64,000 nucleotides of DNA from Rhizobium sp. AQ_MP (GTDB lineage Bacteria > Pseudomonadota > Alphaproteobacteria > Rhizobiales > Rhizobiaceae). How positions within the stretch are numbered: the first letter of the stretch is position 1; each line of letters opens with the position of its first letter. This document shows, one piece after another, positions 25,201 to 31,891 of the stretch. A model generated the notes under the pieces. That model searched no databases, had not been told where the DNA came from, and was given only the letters and a program-made list of their open reading frames with translations. The translations under genes were made by a program, and so were the position numbers. The stretch lies in the NCBI RefSeq assembly GCF_014237835.1, contig NZ_JACJVI010000016.1, positions 1-64,000 of the forward strand, in the 5' to 3' direction.

Positions 25201-28178
25201 TTGTCGACGCCGTAGCCCGCTTCGATGCGGTCATTGCCGCCACGGCCCCAGACCGTGTCGTCACCGCCACCGGCAACGATCGTATCGTCCTTGTTGGTAC
25301 CCTGGATCAACACATGGTCGTTGCCATTGTACTTGATGAAATTGGCTCCACGTTCGACCACAGGTGCCAGCGCATTCTGGAAGGGATCGGTACCCGTCGG
25401 ATCGACGTATCCCCACTTCGTCTGCTCCGTCTTGTCGACGTAGAGAACGTGGTCCGGCACGGAGAAGATGTCGCCTGGAACGGCATAACCCGACTGACCG
25501 ATATCACTGTTGCGCATGACCATTTCAGCGAAGGAATTGGCTTCCAGTTCGTTGAGAAGGTTTAGACCCTGGGTACGCGACAGATAGTAGAAGCGGTCGC
25601 CGTTCTGCAGATTTTCGAGCTGTAGCTCGAAGACGAAGGAGAAGGTCGAGCCCAGCATGCCGCCGAAGGCCATCTTCTTTTCGGCCAGGCCGCCGATCCA
25701 GAGGTCGACGTCGTTCAGACCGCCGAGATTGGTGTAGGCGCCGGTACCATTGAGGAAGTCCAGACGGTCGGCCGGTGCTCCCGTGCCACCGAAGACCAGT
25801 TTCATGGCAGCGTCACGCTTTTCTTCGAGGGTCGTTGGCCGGACACCTTTGGGATTGGTTTCAGTTATCAGTGCAGGATCTTCGATCGTCGTGATAGACT
25901 CATGCGTACCATAGGCGGCGATGAAGTTGACGATCGAAGCCGGGTTCTTCAGGTTCATCCCGAAATCGACCCAGTTCTTGTAGGGGTCGAGCTGCGTATC
26001 GCCGTTTGCGATTGCCTTGAACTGCGCACGAGCGGCGTTCAGGCTCGGAATACCGGTCTCACGACCGCGAGCGATGTTGAGCGCGGCAAGGTCGAGCGGA
26101 ATGCCGACCAGGTGGTTGCGCAGGACGTCCGTGACGAATTCGTCGATCTCGTTGCCGACCTGACCGGTCATGCCGCGGATAACGGCACCGGCACCCTGGT
26201 CCGCCGTGATCTGCCCGGGCGCATAGGCGGTCGGGTTGAGGAACGCGGTGAAGAGATCCATGGAGGACTTGGTCCCGTTGGCGCTCACGCTGTCCACCGT
26301 CTCGTTCAGCATCGAATGGCCGAAGCGATAGACCACATGCGCGAACTCGGCAAAGATTGCCGGGTTGATGTCCATTGACGGGTTGAACACGAAGGCGTCG
26401 ACGTCCGGCTGGATTTTGCGTGCAAACTCCTCAAAGACGAGGTGCTGGTACTGCATTTCCGTGGTGAAGCGAGCAGCCTGGAAAAGGCGCTCACCGTCCC
26501 AGTTAAGCGCGGCCTTGATGGCCGCGAGATTGCCACCTGGCAGCGACTGGATATCTGTCGCAAGCCATTCGTTCAGGAAGGCGAAATCACCGTTCTGAGC
26601 CGCCGCAATCGCCTGTTCCTTGACCTGTTCGACGATGCGGTTGTGCTCGGAGTGGAAAATATGGTGAACGGCAGTCAGGCCGATGTTTTCATTACCGCGA
26701 CCGTCGCCCGTGACGAAATGTGCATCGAGGAGCTCGTTGTCATAGACGGAGTATTGTCCTCGGCCGTTCGGGATTGGCGATGTGCCGTCCGCATTCTTCA
26801 GCCCGATGCCATCAACTGGCTTCCTATCCTGATCGAGGACCAGCTCTCCAGTGACAGGGTCCCGCTTGGCAACGTCGCCATCCGGAGCAAGTGCTCCGTT
26901 CACCACGACGGGCACTGCGAGGTGCGCGATATCGTCGAGGAAGGCGTGGTTTGTCAGAACGGCATTTGCAAGGCTGATTGCAGCCGTACCGGGTCTGCCT
27001 TCGACGAGGCCTGACGAGGTTTCAAGCAATGGGAAACCGTTCGGGCCGCGAACGAATTCGCCATACGCATCCATCCGGAACAGCGGCACGGAACCCACAT
27101 ACTCGTCAGTCAGGTTGATCCCGAGAATGTCGCGAGCTTGCGCCTTGACCTCCGCCCAGGTTGCGATCCCCTTTGCTCCCTCTAGCAGGTGGCCCGTTGC
27201 CATCGGCTTGCCGTCCACCAGCTTGTATTCACGCAGGAAAAGCTGCTTGGAGGCGATCGAGGAGTAAGTCTGGTTCTGGTCGACGAACGGCGTTGTCAGG
27301 TTGAGCGGCTGCTGTGGTGCGCGCGTCAGCACCATGTAGTTCGTGAAGCTGCCGGGCACATAAAGCGGATCGTCCGGCGCCAGCGGAATGTAGATTTTCT
27401 CGTTGCCGCCCTTCTGGACCAGGTCAAGGCCGTGGTCGAAGAACTGGCCAAACAGCGTGAACCAGGAATTGTAAGGAGCCGAGAGGCCCTCGTCAGGCGC
27501 GACATTTTCGATGAGGATGGAGGGACCATCGAACTTGATCCCGTATTCGCTCTCGATCACCGGAGCGACCAACTTTGTGGCCTCGGCGATCAAAACCGCA
27601 TCGGTTTTAAACGGAGCGTCGCTTGCAGGCGTGACTTGTTGCAAGGCATCGGCAAAGTCCGCTCTGATCGCATTAACCGCAGCCATCAGGTCGCCCGTAA
27701 AGCCTGCCTGCACGAGGGCTGTGTAAATCGCCGCGGGATTCGACAGGGTCTGGTCGACGATCAGGTTCGAGATCAGTCGCGGATCGGCATCGGCGACAGC
27801 ACCGGTCGGATTGTAGGCGCCGCCGATTGTGGTGAAGCTGTTTGCGCCAGTGCGGAGCTGGAACGTGTCGCCATCCGACACCCGCCATTCGTCTCCGAGC
27901 AGATCGAGGAACGGCTGATCGACCGCACCCCATTTATCGCGGCCTGCACCGAGATTGTTGAAGCTGCCGTCGACGGTGCGCAGACCGTAAGGAACGTGCT
28001 CGGCGCTGATCGCGAGTGTCGCGCCGGGGGTCCCCTGCGGCACGACATTGCCAAGCTCGTCGACCCAGATGTCGGTAAGCGGCCTAGCGTTCGTCGTGGA
28101 ATGCGCAATCGAGTTCGCTTCGGCGATCTTGATCTGCCGCAGGATGAATTCGAGATCGTGCTTGTTGACCTGGACCAT
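19278..28178 (-). CDS. Giant secreted tandem heme peroxidase with RTX repeats (MopA/peroxicin-like)
   Basis: A 2966 aa protein with two animal-type heme peroxidase domains. Domain 1 (about 50-930) has FGQFFDHG with Asp248/His249, GDGRGNEN with Arg494/Glu497, proximal His621 in YRFGHS and LNIARGRE with Asn701. Domain 2 (about 1850-2570) has the same set: Asp2016/His2017, Arg2199/Glu2202, His2296. These match the myeloperoxidase residues for catalysis and heme ester links. RTX blocks (960-1090, further copies mid-protein, and 2684-2791), a cadherin-like and an Ig-like module, and an Asp/Gly-rich linker complete it. There is no Sec signal; type I export by the downstream genes is expected. Mn(II) oxidation or antagonism by oxidants are possible roles. 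The start has only a weak AGAGG. Confidence 0.92.
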   Translation of the reverse strand: MVQVNKHDLEFILRQIKIAEANSIAHSTTNARPLTDIWVDELGNVVPQGTPGATLAISAEHVPYGLRTVDGSFNNLGAGRDKWGAVDQPFLDLLGDEWRVSDGDTFQLRTGANSFTTIGGAYNPTGAVADADPRLISNLIVDQTLSNPAAIYTALVQAGFTGDLMAAVNAIRADFADALQQVTPASDAPFKTDAVLIAEATKLVAPVIESEYGIKFDGPSILIENVAPDEGLSAPYNSWFTLFGQFFDHGLDLVQKGGNEKIYIPLAPDDPLYVPGSFTNYMVLTRAPQQPLNLTTPFVDQNQTYSSIASKQLFLREYKLVDGKPMATGHLLEGAKGIATWAEVKAQARDILGINLTDEYVGSVPLFRMDAYGEFVRGPNGFPLLETSSGLVEGRPGTAAISLANAVLTNHAFLDDIAHLAVPVVVNGALAPDGDVAKRDPVTGELVLDQDRKPVDGIGLKNADGTSPIPNGRGQYSVYDNELLDAHFVTGDGRGNENIGLTAVHHIFHSEHNRIVEQVKEQAIAAAQNGDFAFLNEWLATDIQSLPGGNLAAIKAALNWDGERLFQAARFTTEMQYQHLVFEEFARKIQPDVDAFVFNPSMDINPAIFAEFAHVVYRFGHSMLNETVDSVSANGTKSSMDLFTAFLNPTAYAPGQITADQGAGAVIRGMTGQVGNEIDEFVTDVLRNHLVGIPLDLAALNIARGRETGIPSLNAARAQFKAIANGDTQLDPYKNWVDFGMNLKNPASIVNFIAAYGTHESITTIEDPALITETNPKGVRPTTLEEKRDAAMKLVFGGTGAPADRLDFLNGTGAYTNLGGLNDVDLWIGGLAEKKMAFGGMLGSTFSFVFELQLENLQNGDRFYYLSRTQGLNLLNELEANSFAEMVMRNSDIGQSGYAVPGDIFSVPDHVLYVDKTEQTKWGYVDPTGTDPFQNALAPVVERGANFIKYNGNDHVLIQGTNKDDTIVAGGGDDTVWGRGGNDRIEAGYGVDKIHGGEGDDIITNSGTDIGETDFLMGEEGNDVVHGGSGLALVFGNQGSDVLIAGPDGKEMFGGEGDDFMLGGEGGDFLLGNEGDDWIEGGNGFDTTAGDNSELFFNSTIIGHDVMFAGQNEHDFDAESGDDIMVQGESVMRNEGMWGYDWAIYKGNTENADADLTKPIFTTDQQDILRNRFDAVEGLSGYKQNDVLRGDNRATAFATTPDPEAEPGANLAGAENTMVKHHLSQAGIDRIAGLRELLGNLVQNTTTVGEAAREAEIAFDDGNILLGGGGSDLIEGRGGDDVIDGDAWLNVRIRITTTPGGPVYTADSLAGPVYLQSQLVNGEIPADTAPAFGGMALSDLLLERVVTPGQMKIVREIVNGGKTGDVDVAVYSDVRANYSFVRNADGSVTVTHVNVDPDGTLGLVTSDGTDRIRNIEVLRFADGDVSLANVLNRAPEITSNGGAATASISRPENATVVTTVTAADPDAGQVLTYSITGGADAALFSVDANTGVLSFRAPPNFEAPTDAGGNNVYDVVVEVSDGIAVDSQALAVTVTNAQEGQSGAPVISDLTPTRPQQLSVNTAGIADPDGLGAFAYQWQVSTNNGATWGNIAAATASTFTPVAAQVGNLLRVQVTYTDGAGALTTVTSAPTTPVGDTISGSVLNNNLIGTAGDDIIAGNGGNDTISAGAGDDIISWTVDNPTLFLGIPVFTRTDGRDFIDGGAGTNDTFIVNGNNTAETYRVYARADWLALTGRTVDNANTEIVITRNGTGNGNVIAELDNIEEIIINTGPGNDLVIPIGNFNPTSLNFNTITIEGSEGNDTVNISDLSSAHRILFRSAGGQDTIIGTLRAQDVVEIPVGANPTDYALTENGDGTKTLSNGAHSITFSGEVPKLAPPSDHGVENPGPIPGPAGAFEYTARDIQGITNLLKGLPAFEGDDDTVGAGGVRDLSGNGNNIDNPTFGSADEPFIRLTEARYGAGVELDGQGNIINRALNPIFDGLDPRAISNAIGAQEANLPKAPNDANIFFMAFGQYFDHGLDFLPKGGAGKVIIDGADIPGPTAANFTDLTRGSLASQLQSASDTPEHLNKTSPYVDQNQVYGSNAIVGQFLRESDGAGGVGSRILMGPEDPSAPGFQLMSTLRELLDHHRGAQTVFEGLGLGAGKTLMEYYPTLWTQAGGYNMTVVRELAGNFMGSSHALLLDANPMISPLDHYIGGDGRANENFTLTSMHTIWARNHNFHVDKLQAAGFEGTPEELFQAAKMVNEAEYQRVVFTEFADALIGGIQGNGSHGFEAYNDQATASISHEFAAAVYRIGHSLIGDTITVKGANGQNVSVNLFDAFLNPTNDVFTESELAALRARGYDPKPGYEQLGTGAILSGIVEQPAEDVDFNVVNAVRNDLVRIRADLFAFNVARGRDVGLGTLNQVKADLKASTDPYIKFAVEFLEANGGSMNPYSSWQDFQQRNGLSDVVLAQFIAAYPDLVLQADQIAAFKAINGNIVTVQQDGTGLVKGIDRVDLWVGGLAEKHFNGGMAGDTFWVVLHEQFDRLQEADRFYYLERFDNFDLYENFIDGQGFSDIVARNTGLTGLPEDIFSSDLEDGANGDGAGEGDDNGNGDGDGDGDGQTGGGDTGGDDGGIDNGGDNGEGGEDEGDDDGSSDGDGEGDGSGEDDGAGAGSGNGSGSGSGTGGGTTPTPVPVAALTLIGTASADALLGAGGNDTILGGAGTDVLVGQAGSDILRGEDGDDVITGGDGDDFINAGLGDDEVHAGEGKDIVFGGAGSDQIFAGAGNDTIEGGAGDDRIWAGDGNDTVIATANDGNDTYYGEAGIDTLDYAASSANLTVDLGNGFNQRGSVSGGTTGSDTFYGFENFVGGSGHDKITASMAVNIIDGGLGDDVFKFTSAASANGDTIYGFQTGDRIDFTGMGAMKLEAGQTIDAIGDVTITHEMRDGEEFTVIRGNTQGDNAADFELSLHGRHNLTINDFLGVS
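19806..20129 (-). repeat. Twelve tandem C-terminal RTX nonapeptides of the peroxidase
   Basis: From residue 2684 the protein reads as about 12 consecutive Gly/Asp nonapeptides (GTASADALL to AGDGNDTVI). A C-terminal domain of about 170 residues follows, with DVFKFTSA and GDRIDFTGMG and a final FLGVS. This is the usual position of the Ca2+-binding and secretion region in type I substrates. Confidence 0.88.
20165..20453 (-). repeat. Low-complexity Asp/Gly/Glu-rich linker coding repeat
   Basis: About 95 residues made almost only of Asp, Gly, Glu, Asn and Ser, ending in TGGGTTPTPVPV, join peroxidase domain 2 to the C-terminal RTX block. The DNA is a degenerate short-period repeat of GGC/GAC-type codons and would be prone to slippage and to assembly errors. 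Confidence 0.85.
24909..25301 (-). repeat. RTX-like repeat block between peroxidase domain 1 and linker
   Basis: Residues about 960-1090 contain roughly a dozen imperfect Gly/Asp nonapeptides (GTNKDDTIV, GGGDDTVWG, GGEGDDFML, GNEGDDWIE). Some are interrupted by short insertions. They directly follow the first peroxidase domain. Confidence 0.82.
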
Positions 28179-28498
28179 GCCTCTTTCGGGGAAACCCCGC
28201 CTCCGCTGCTCACGTCCCTGCTACTTTTTGCCAGGGATTTCTCAGGCTCCAGCGTCGCATAAACCCCCAAAATCGGAAGGGAACATGGTCCCGCAAAGTG
28301 TCGGATCAAAGTCCAAAATAAGTTCAGACCTTTGTCTGAACTTCGCCAGACCTCTGTCGACATGTTCACCGTCAGCGTGCATCAATAGAAGCGCTGAAAA
28401 AATGGAGGGGTGGGGGACCTATACTGCGAAGTCACGCCGAACGGGGGAACTCATGCTCGGATCCGATACCCTCCGGTTGAGGGCAAAACTGAAATTCA
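28179..28498. other. Divergent promoter region between peroxidase operon and sensor kinase
   Basis: A 320 bp region without a gene. It must hold the promoters of the leftward peroxidase operon and the rightward histidine kinase. Its main landmark is the palindrome at 28320-28343. No confident -35/-10 pair was assigned. Confidence 0.6.
28320..28343. promoter_or_regulatory. Perfect 10+10 bp palindrome, candidate operator
   Basis: AAGTTCAGAC and GTCTGAACTT flank a 4 nt CTTT centre. It lies near the middle of the divergent region, about 140 nt before the peroxidase ATG and about 155 nt before the kinase ATG. A partial echo (CAGACCTCTGTCG) follows at once. No T-run accompanies it, so it looks like a protein-binding site rather than a terminator. 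The adjacent LuxR-type regulator is the obvious candidate ligand. Confidence 0.55.
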
Positions 28499-29923
28499 AT
28501 GAAAATTGATATCGAGAAGTCGACACTATCGTTGGCAAGTCGCCTGTGGAGAAAACTCGAATCCCTGTCGCTATCGGCGCAATTCCTGATCGCCGCATCG
28601 CTGATCGTTTTTGGCCTGATGACCGGGGTGAGCGTCTTCGCGGCTGCGCAGGTTGAGAGGGCCGCCTTGAACGCAGCCGGCTCTGCGAGCGCAGTGCGAA
28701 TGCAGATACTGATCGCCCCTCTCATCAAGGATGTCGAAGGCGGCGAGGCGGGATTTGGCGAGGATCTGCAGAATAGGATTTCTGCGCTGATCGGGCAGGG
28801 TCCCGAAGGTCAAAGGATACGCAACATCAAGATCTGGGCCGCAGACGGGCGCCAGCTTTACCCCGCGAATGACATGAATGAAAAGCCGGTTCTGTTCAAA
28901 GAACTCGCTCTGGCCCTCGCGGGCGAAGTCGTAGTTTCAAGGACCACCGAAGCAAAACACGAATACAGCGAGGAGGAGATATCCGAGCCCCTCCTGGAGA
29001 TCTACGGACCTTTGGTGAGAGCAGCAGACGGAACAGTCTTGCTGGCTGGCGAGATCTACGAGGAATCAGAAATCCTGCGCCGCCAGATAGCCGAGACACG
29101 CCTCACCTCCATGGCGGGTGTCTTCCTGCTGGCCGTGCCCATGCTATCACTTTTGTATCTGGTGGTGCGCAAGGGCGCGAGACTGATCGAGGAACAGAGA
29201 AAGACATTGCGAGAGAGCCTTCGCAACGCCATAGAGCTTTCGATCGAAAACAATCGACTACGCCTTCTGGCGGACAATGCCCGCGTCGAAGCTGGCAAGC
29301 TCAACGAGCGAATTCTCGATCAGATCGGCGCCGACCTGCATGATGGGTCAGTCCAGCTGTTGACCTTGGTCAAGCTGCGCCTGAGCGACCTGACCATGCC
29401 GAGCCCGGACATAACACCACCGGTGCGCGACGCGCTTTCCAAGATCATGGATCTGGTAAGCAATATCCTTGATGAGGTGCGCAATCTGTCGGCGGGCCTG
29501 ATTCTTCCGGAACTCGAAGAAGCCACCATCGACGAAGCCGTTCAACTGGCGGTCAAACGCTATCTCGAGATCACCGGGCGGGAGACGATGCTCGTGGGCA
29601 GTGCTGGCCTCGACCTGAGAATCCCGGACCTGTCGATCTGCATCTACCGCTTTGTGCTGGAAGGCCTGATGAACAGCTATCGTCATGCCAACAGCAATAC
29701 CCATCTCGTGCGCTACAGCTTCAAGCGTGGGCGCCTATTCATCGCGGTTATCGATATCGGCGAGCGGCCGGTCCTGTCATCGAAGCGGGAAGTTCAGCGC
29801 GCAAGACTGGGCAAGATCAGCCAAAAGCGGCGAATCCGGAACTTCGGCGGGCGCATGCGTTACTTTCCAAGGAAAAACGGCTCGTTCGCCGTTGCCAGCT
29901 TGCCGATCGGCATCGTGGACTGA
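28499..29923 (+). CDS. Sensor histidine kinase (HisKA_3/NarX-type)
   Basis: A 474 aa membrane kinase. It has a first membrane helix (about 28-50), a periplasmic domain of about 150 residues, a second helix (about 204-223) and a short coiled coil. The phosphoacceptor motif GADLHDGSVQLL has His281, as in the NarX/DegS group that pairs with LuxR-type regulators. The ATP-binding part is diverged: an N-box-like LEGLMNSYRHANSN is present, but the usual DNG and GMRER motifs read IDIGER and KISQKRRIRN. It is divergent from the peroxidase operon and convergent with a LuxR-type response regulator, its probable partner. Signal unknown. Confidence 0.88.
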   Translation: MKIDIEKSTLSLASRLWRKLESLSLSAQFLIAASLIVFGLMTGVSVFAAAQVERAALNAAGSASAVRMQILIAPLIKDVEGGEAGFGEDLQNRISALIGQGPEGQRIRNIKIWAADGRQLYPANDMNEKPVLFKELALALAGEVVVSRTTEAKHEYSEEEISEPLLEIYGPLVRAADGTVLLAGEIYEESEILRRQIAETRLTSMAGVFLLAVPMLSLLYLVVRKGARLIEEQRKTLRESLRNAIELSIENNRLRLLADNARVEAGKLNERILDQIGADLHDGSVQLLTLVKLRLSDLTMPSPDITPPVRDALSKIMDLVSNILDEVRNLSAGLILPELEEATIDEAVQLAVKRYLEITGRETMLVGSAGLDLRIPDLSICIYRFVLEGLMNSYRHANSNTHLVRYSFKRGRLFIAVIDIGERPVLSSKREVQRARLGKISQKRRIRNFGGRMRYFPRKNGSFAVASLPIGIVD

Positions 29924-29946
29924 CACCCTGGTCTGTCAGGGTGACA
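29921..29946. terminator. Hairpin at the convergent 3' ends of kinase and regulator
   Basis: TGACACCCTG and CAGGGTGACA pair at 9 of 10 positions around a 6 nt loop, overlapping the kinase stop codon. It lies between the two convergent genes. No T-run is present on either side, so termination activity is uncertain. Confidence 0.35.
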
Positions 29947-29984
29947 CTAGGTATCCGAGCGACAGGATTGCAAAGAGATGGTGC

Positions 29985-30641
29985 TCAGCTTGCCAAGCGG
30001 TCACGTGGCGAAGTGCGATTCTTGACCGCGATAACCAGTTCGACGCGGTTACGGACGCTGAGCTTGTTCATCAGGGACGTCATGTAGTGCTTCACGGTCT
30101 TTTCGCTGATGTTGAGGCTTTGTCCGATTTCGCGGTTTGTCAGCCCTTTCAACAGACCGCTCACGATCTGCTCTTCGCGGTGATGCAACCGCTCCGGCTG
30201 CTGCGTCTTTCGGCGCAGCTCCGCGGTCTTCATCGAGACGATGACCTTTGTCGCAAATCCCGGCGTGATGTAGGTCTCGCCATTAAAGGCCGTGATAATG
30301 GCGTTATGCAGGTCTGAAGAGGACGAGCCCTTGAGAACATAACCGCTGATGCCTGCCTCGATCAGTTCGACGGCGGGCTGAATCGCGCTTGAAGCTGTAA
30401 ACACGATGACTTTCGTCTCGGGGTAGGATGCCAGGATTACGTCGATTGCAGCAAAAGAGTCCCCTGGCATGCTCAGGTCCATCACGATCACATCAGGACG
30501 ATGGATCTCGAGGATATTGAGGGCGTCGACGGTTGTGTGTCCCATCGCCACGACATCCAGATCCTCTTTTGTACGGTAGAGACTGACAAGACCTTCCAAT
30601 AGAATCGGATGGTCATCTACAAACGCGACGCGTACCAACAT
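29985..30641 (-). CDS. LuxR/NarL-family response regulator
   Basis: A 218 aa protein. The receiver domain has acidic pair Asp9/Asp10, phospho-Asp55 (VIVMDLSMPG) and LKGSS near residue 103. The C-terminal LuxR-type helix-turn-helix reads REEQIVSGLLKGLTNREIGQ then SEKTVKHYMTSLMNKLSVRNR. It should bind DNA as a dimer once phosphorylated by the convergent kinase at 28499. GGGGGAAT precedes the ATG, and a nested inverted repeat just upstream (30656-30691) could be an autoregulatory site. The location points to control of the peroxidase operon, but this is inference. Confidence 0.93.
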   Translation of the reverse strand: MLVRVAFVDDHPILLEGLVSLYRTKEDLDVVAMGHTTVDALNILEIHRPDVIVMDLSMPGDSFAAIDVILASYPETKVIVFTASSAIQPAVELIEAGISGYVLKGSSSSDLHNAIITAFNGETYITPGFATKVIVSMKTAELRRKTQQPERLHHREEQIVSGLLKGLTNREIGQSLNISEKTVKHYMTSLMNKLSVRNRVELVIAVKNRTSPRDRLAS

Positions 30642-30655
30642 TGATCCATTCCCCC

Positions 30656-30691
30656 ATGAGCAAAATGGGTATCACAGTTGATACTGCTCAT
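30656..30691. promoter_or_regulatory. Nested inverted repeat upstream of the response regulator
   Basis: Outer arms ATGAGCA (30656-30662) and TGCTCAT (30685-30691) enclose inner arms GTATCA (30669-30674) and TGATAC (30679-30684). It starts 14 nt before the regulator ATG, so it overlaps the expected leader or promoter. Either an operator for autoregulation or an mRNA hairpin. Confidence 0.42.
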
Positions 30692-30783
30692 AAAGCGGAT
30701 GCTTAATGTTCGGTTAATTCTGGTTGGGCCTTTTTTGGGTCAAGTAGAGCCGCAACCATTGTTTCAAAGCAGGAGGTTTAGGC

Positions 30784-30813
30784 GTGAATATCTTCATTTC
30801 ACGATTCACTTAA
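30784..30813 (+). CDS. Possible 9-residue leader peptide
   Basis: A GTG start with a textbook AGGAGG seven nt upstream opens a frame of nine codons (MNIFISRFT) ending in TAA, about 140 nt before the EamA transporter gene. The ribosome-binding site is better than that of most genes nearby. It could be a regulatory leader ORF or the remnant start of a lost gene. No other support. Confidence 0.25.
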   Translation: MNIFISRFT

Positions 30814-30905
30814 GTTGTTTGGCCTTCGTCTCGGTAAAGGCAAACTGAAAAAGTGAAGCCCAATGCGGCTTGCGAGGTGGCGCTGGATGGGACAATAAGG
30901 CAAAC

Positions 30906-30916
30906 TTGTCAGACAA
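30906..30916. promoter_or_regulatory. GntR-type operator candidate before the EamA gene
   Basis: TTGTC-A-GACAA is a perfect 11 bp palindrome, 40 nt before the transporter ATG. The same core recurs at 36051-36061 and 38442-38452, in front of the sugar-acid genes. TTGTCnGACAA-like sequences are known sites of FadR-subfamily GntR repressors such as LldR. Confidence 0.5.
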
Positions 30917-30956
30917 CATGACATAAACAATTGAAATGAGAATCGGCGGACAATTC

Positions 30957-31886
30957 ATGAGCACGCAAGCAACCGATCGGGCCGAACCTGGAGTATTGAG
31001 ATATGCCGGCATGACCGGCCCTGCCGTCATGCTGCTCGGCATGCTGCTGTTTGCCTTGAACGACGCCATGGGTAAATGGCTGGTGGCAAGTTACGGTCTG
31101 GGCCAGGTCATCCTGATCCGCAGCATCGCGGCTTTGTTGATCCTCGCCCCATTTATATGGGCAGCCGGCCTGAAACCGATCCTCGAGGTTGAACGTCCTG
31201 GGCTTCAGCTCCTGCGGGTCATTCTGTCGACGCTGGAACTCTTTTGCTTCTATTACGCAGTCATGTACCTGCCGCTCGCGGATGTCATGACCTACTGGCT
31301 TGCGGCCCCAATCTACGTCGCCGCAGCCGCACCGTTTCTTCTTGGCGAAAAAGTGGGCTGGCGGCGCTGGACCGCGATTGCGGTGGGTTTCATCGGGGTC
31401 GTCATCACCCTTGAACCCTCGAGCGCCATGTTCACTACGCCGGCGCTGATTTCCATCGTTGGAACGGCGGCCTTTGCCTTCATGATGCTCTCCGGTCGCA
31501 GCCTGAGGGGGACGCCCGATAAGATCCTCGTGCTGTTTCAGACTGGAGGTGCAGCCATAGTCGGCCTGTTTGTCGCCCCTTTCGGCTGGACACCACTCAC
31601 CTCAGTTTCCGAGATGATGCTGCTCGGACTTCTCGGTATCGTGGCCATGAGCGCCCACATTCTTGTGAACCGAGCGCTGAAGATCTCAGATGCTGCAACG
31701 GTCGCTCCGCTGCAATACACCTTGCTCCTGTGGGCGGTTGTGTTCGGATACTTCCTCTTCGGTGAGGTCCCACGACTGACGATGGTGGTCGGCGCGACGC
31801 TGATCGTCGGCTCGGGCCTGTTCATCTTCTTTCGCGAGCAGCAACTCAAGAAAAGGGATATGGTCCTGCCCTCTGTTCCCGAGTGA
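30957..31886 (+). CDS. EamA/DMT-family transporter
   Basis: About 309 aa with ten hydrophobic segments in two EamA halves, the second beginning near FTTPALISIVGTAAFAFMML. Early residues GPAVMLLGMLLFALNDAMGKW fit the RhaT/EamA group. Such carriers move metabolites, often as exporters, in the inner membrane. The substrate is unknown. Of two in-frame ATGs, 30957 is preferred because GGCGGA lies about seven nt upstream; 30936 gives seven more residues. A palindrome shared with the sugar-acid promoters lies just upstream, suggesting common control. Confidence 0.88.
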   Translation: MSTQATDRAEPGVLRYAGMTGPAVMLLGMLLFALNDAMGKWLVASYGLGQVILIRSIAALLILAPFIWAAGLKPILEVERPGLQLLRVILSTLELFCFYYAVMYLPLADVMTYWLAAPIYVAAAAPFLLGEKVGWRRWTAIAVGFIGVVITLEPSSAMFTTPALISIVGTAAFAFMMLSGRSLRGTPDKILVLFQTGGAAIVGLFVAPFGWTPLTSVSEMMLLGLLGIVAMSAHILVNRALKISDAATVAPLQYTLLLWAVVFGYFLFGEVPRLTMVVGATLIVGSGLFIFFREQQLKKRDMVLPSVPE

Positions 31887-31891
31887 AACGC

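Larger units (their letters stand above)
30642..30956. other. Intergenic region between response regulator and EamA transporter
   Basis: About 315 bp. It contains a nested inverted repeat next to the regulator gene (30656-30691), a possible 9-codon leader ORF (30784-30813), and a GntR-type palindrome (30906-30916) 40 nt before the transporter start. No longer gene is supported. Confidence 0.6.

Noticed and set aside
26640..26670. Apparent loss of the catalytic Arg in peroxidase domain 1 (SEHNR instead of REHNR)
   Set aside because: The distal catalytic Arg of this superfamily is the one in the upstream GDxRxNE motif, which is present as Arg494. The REHNR position is not the catalytic residue.
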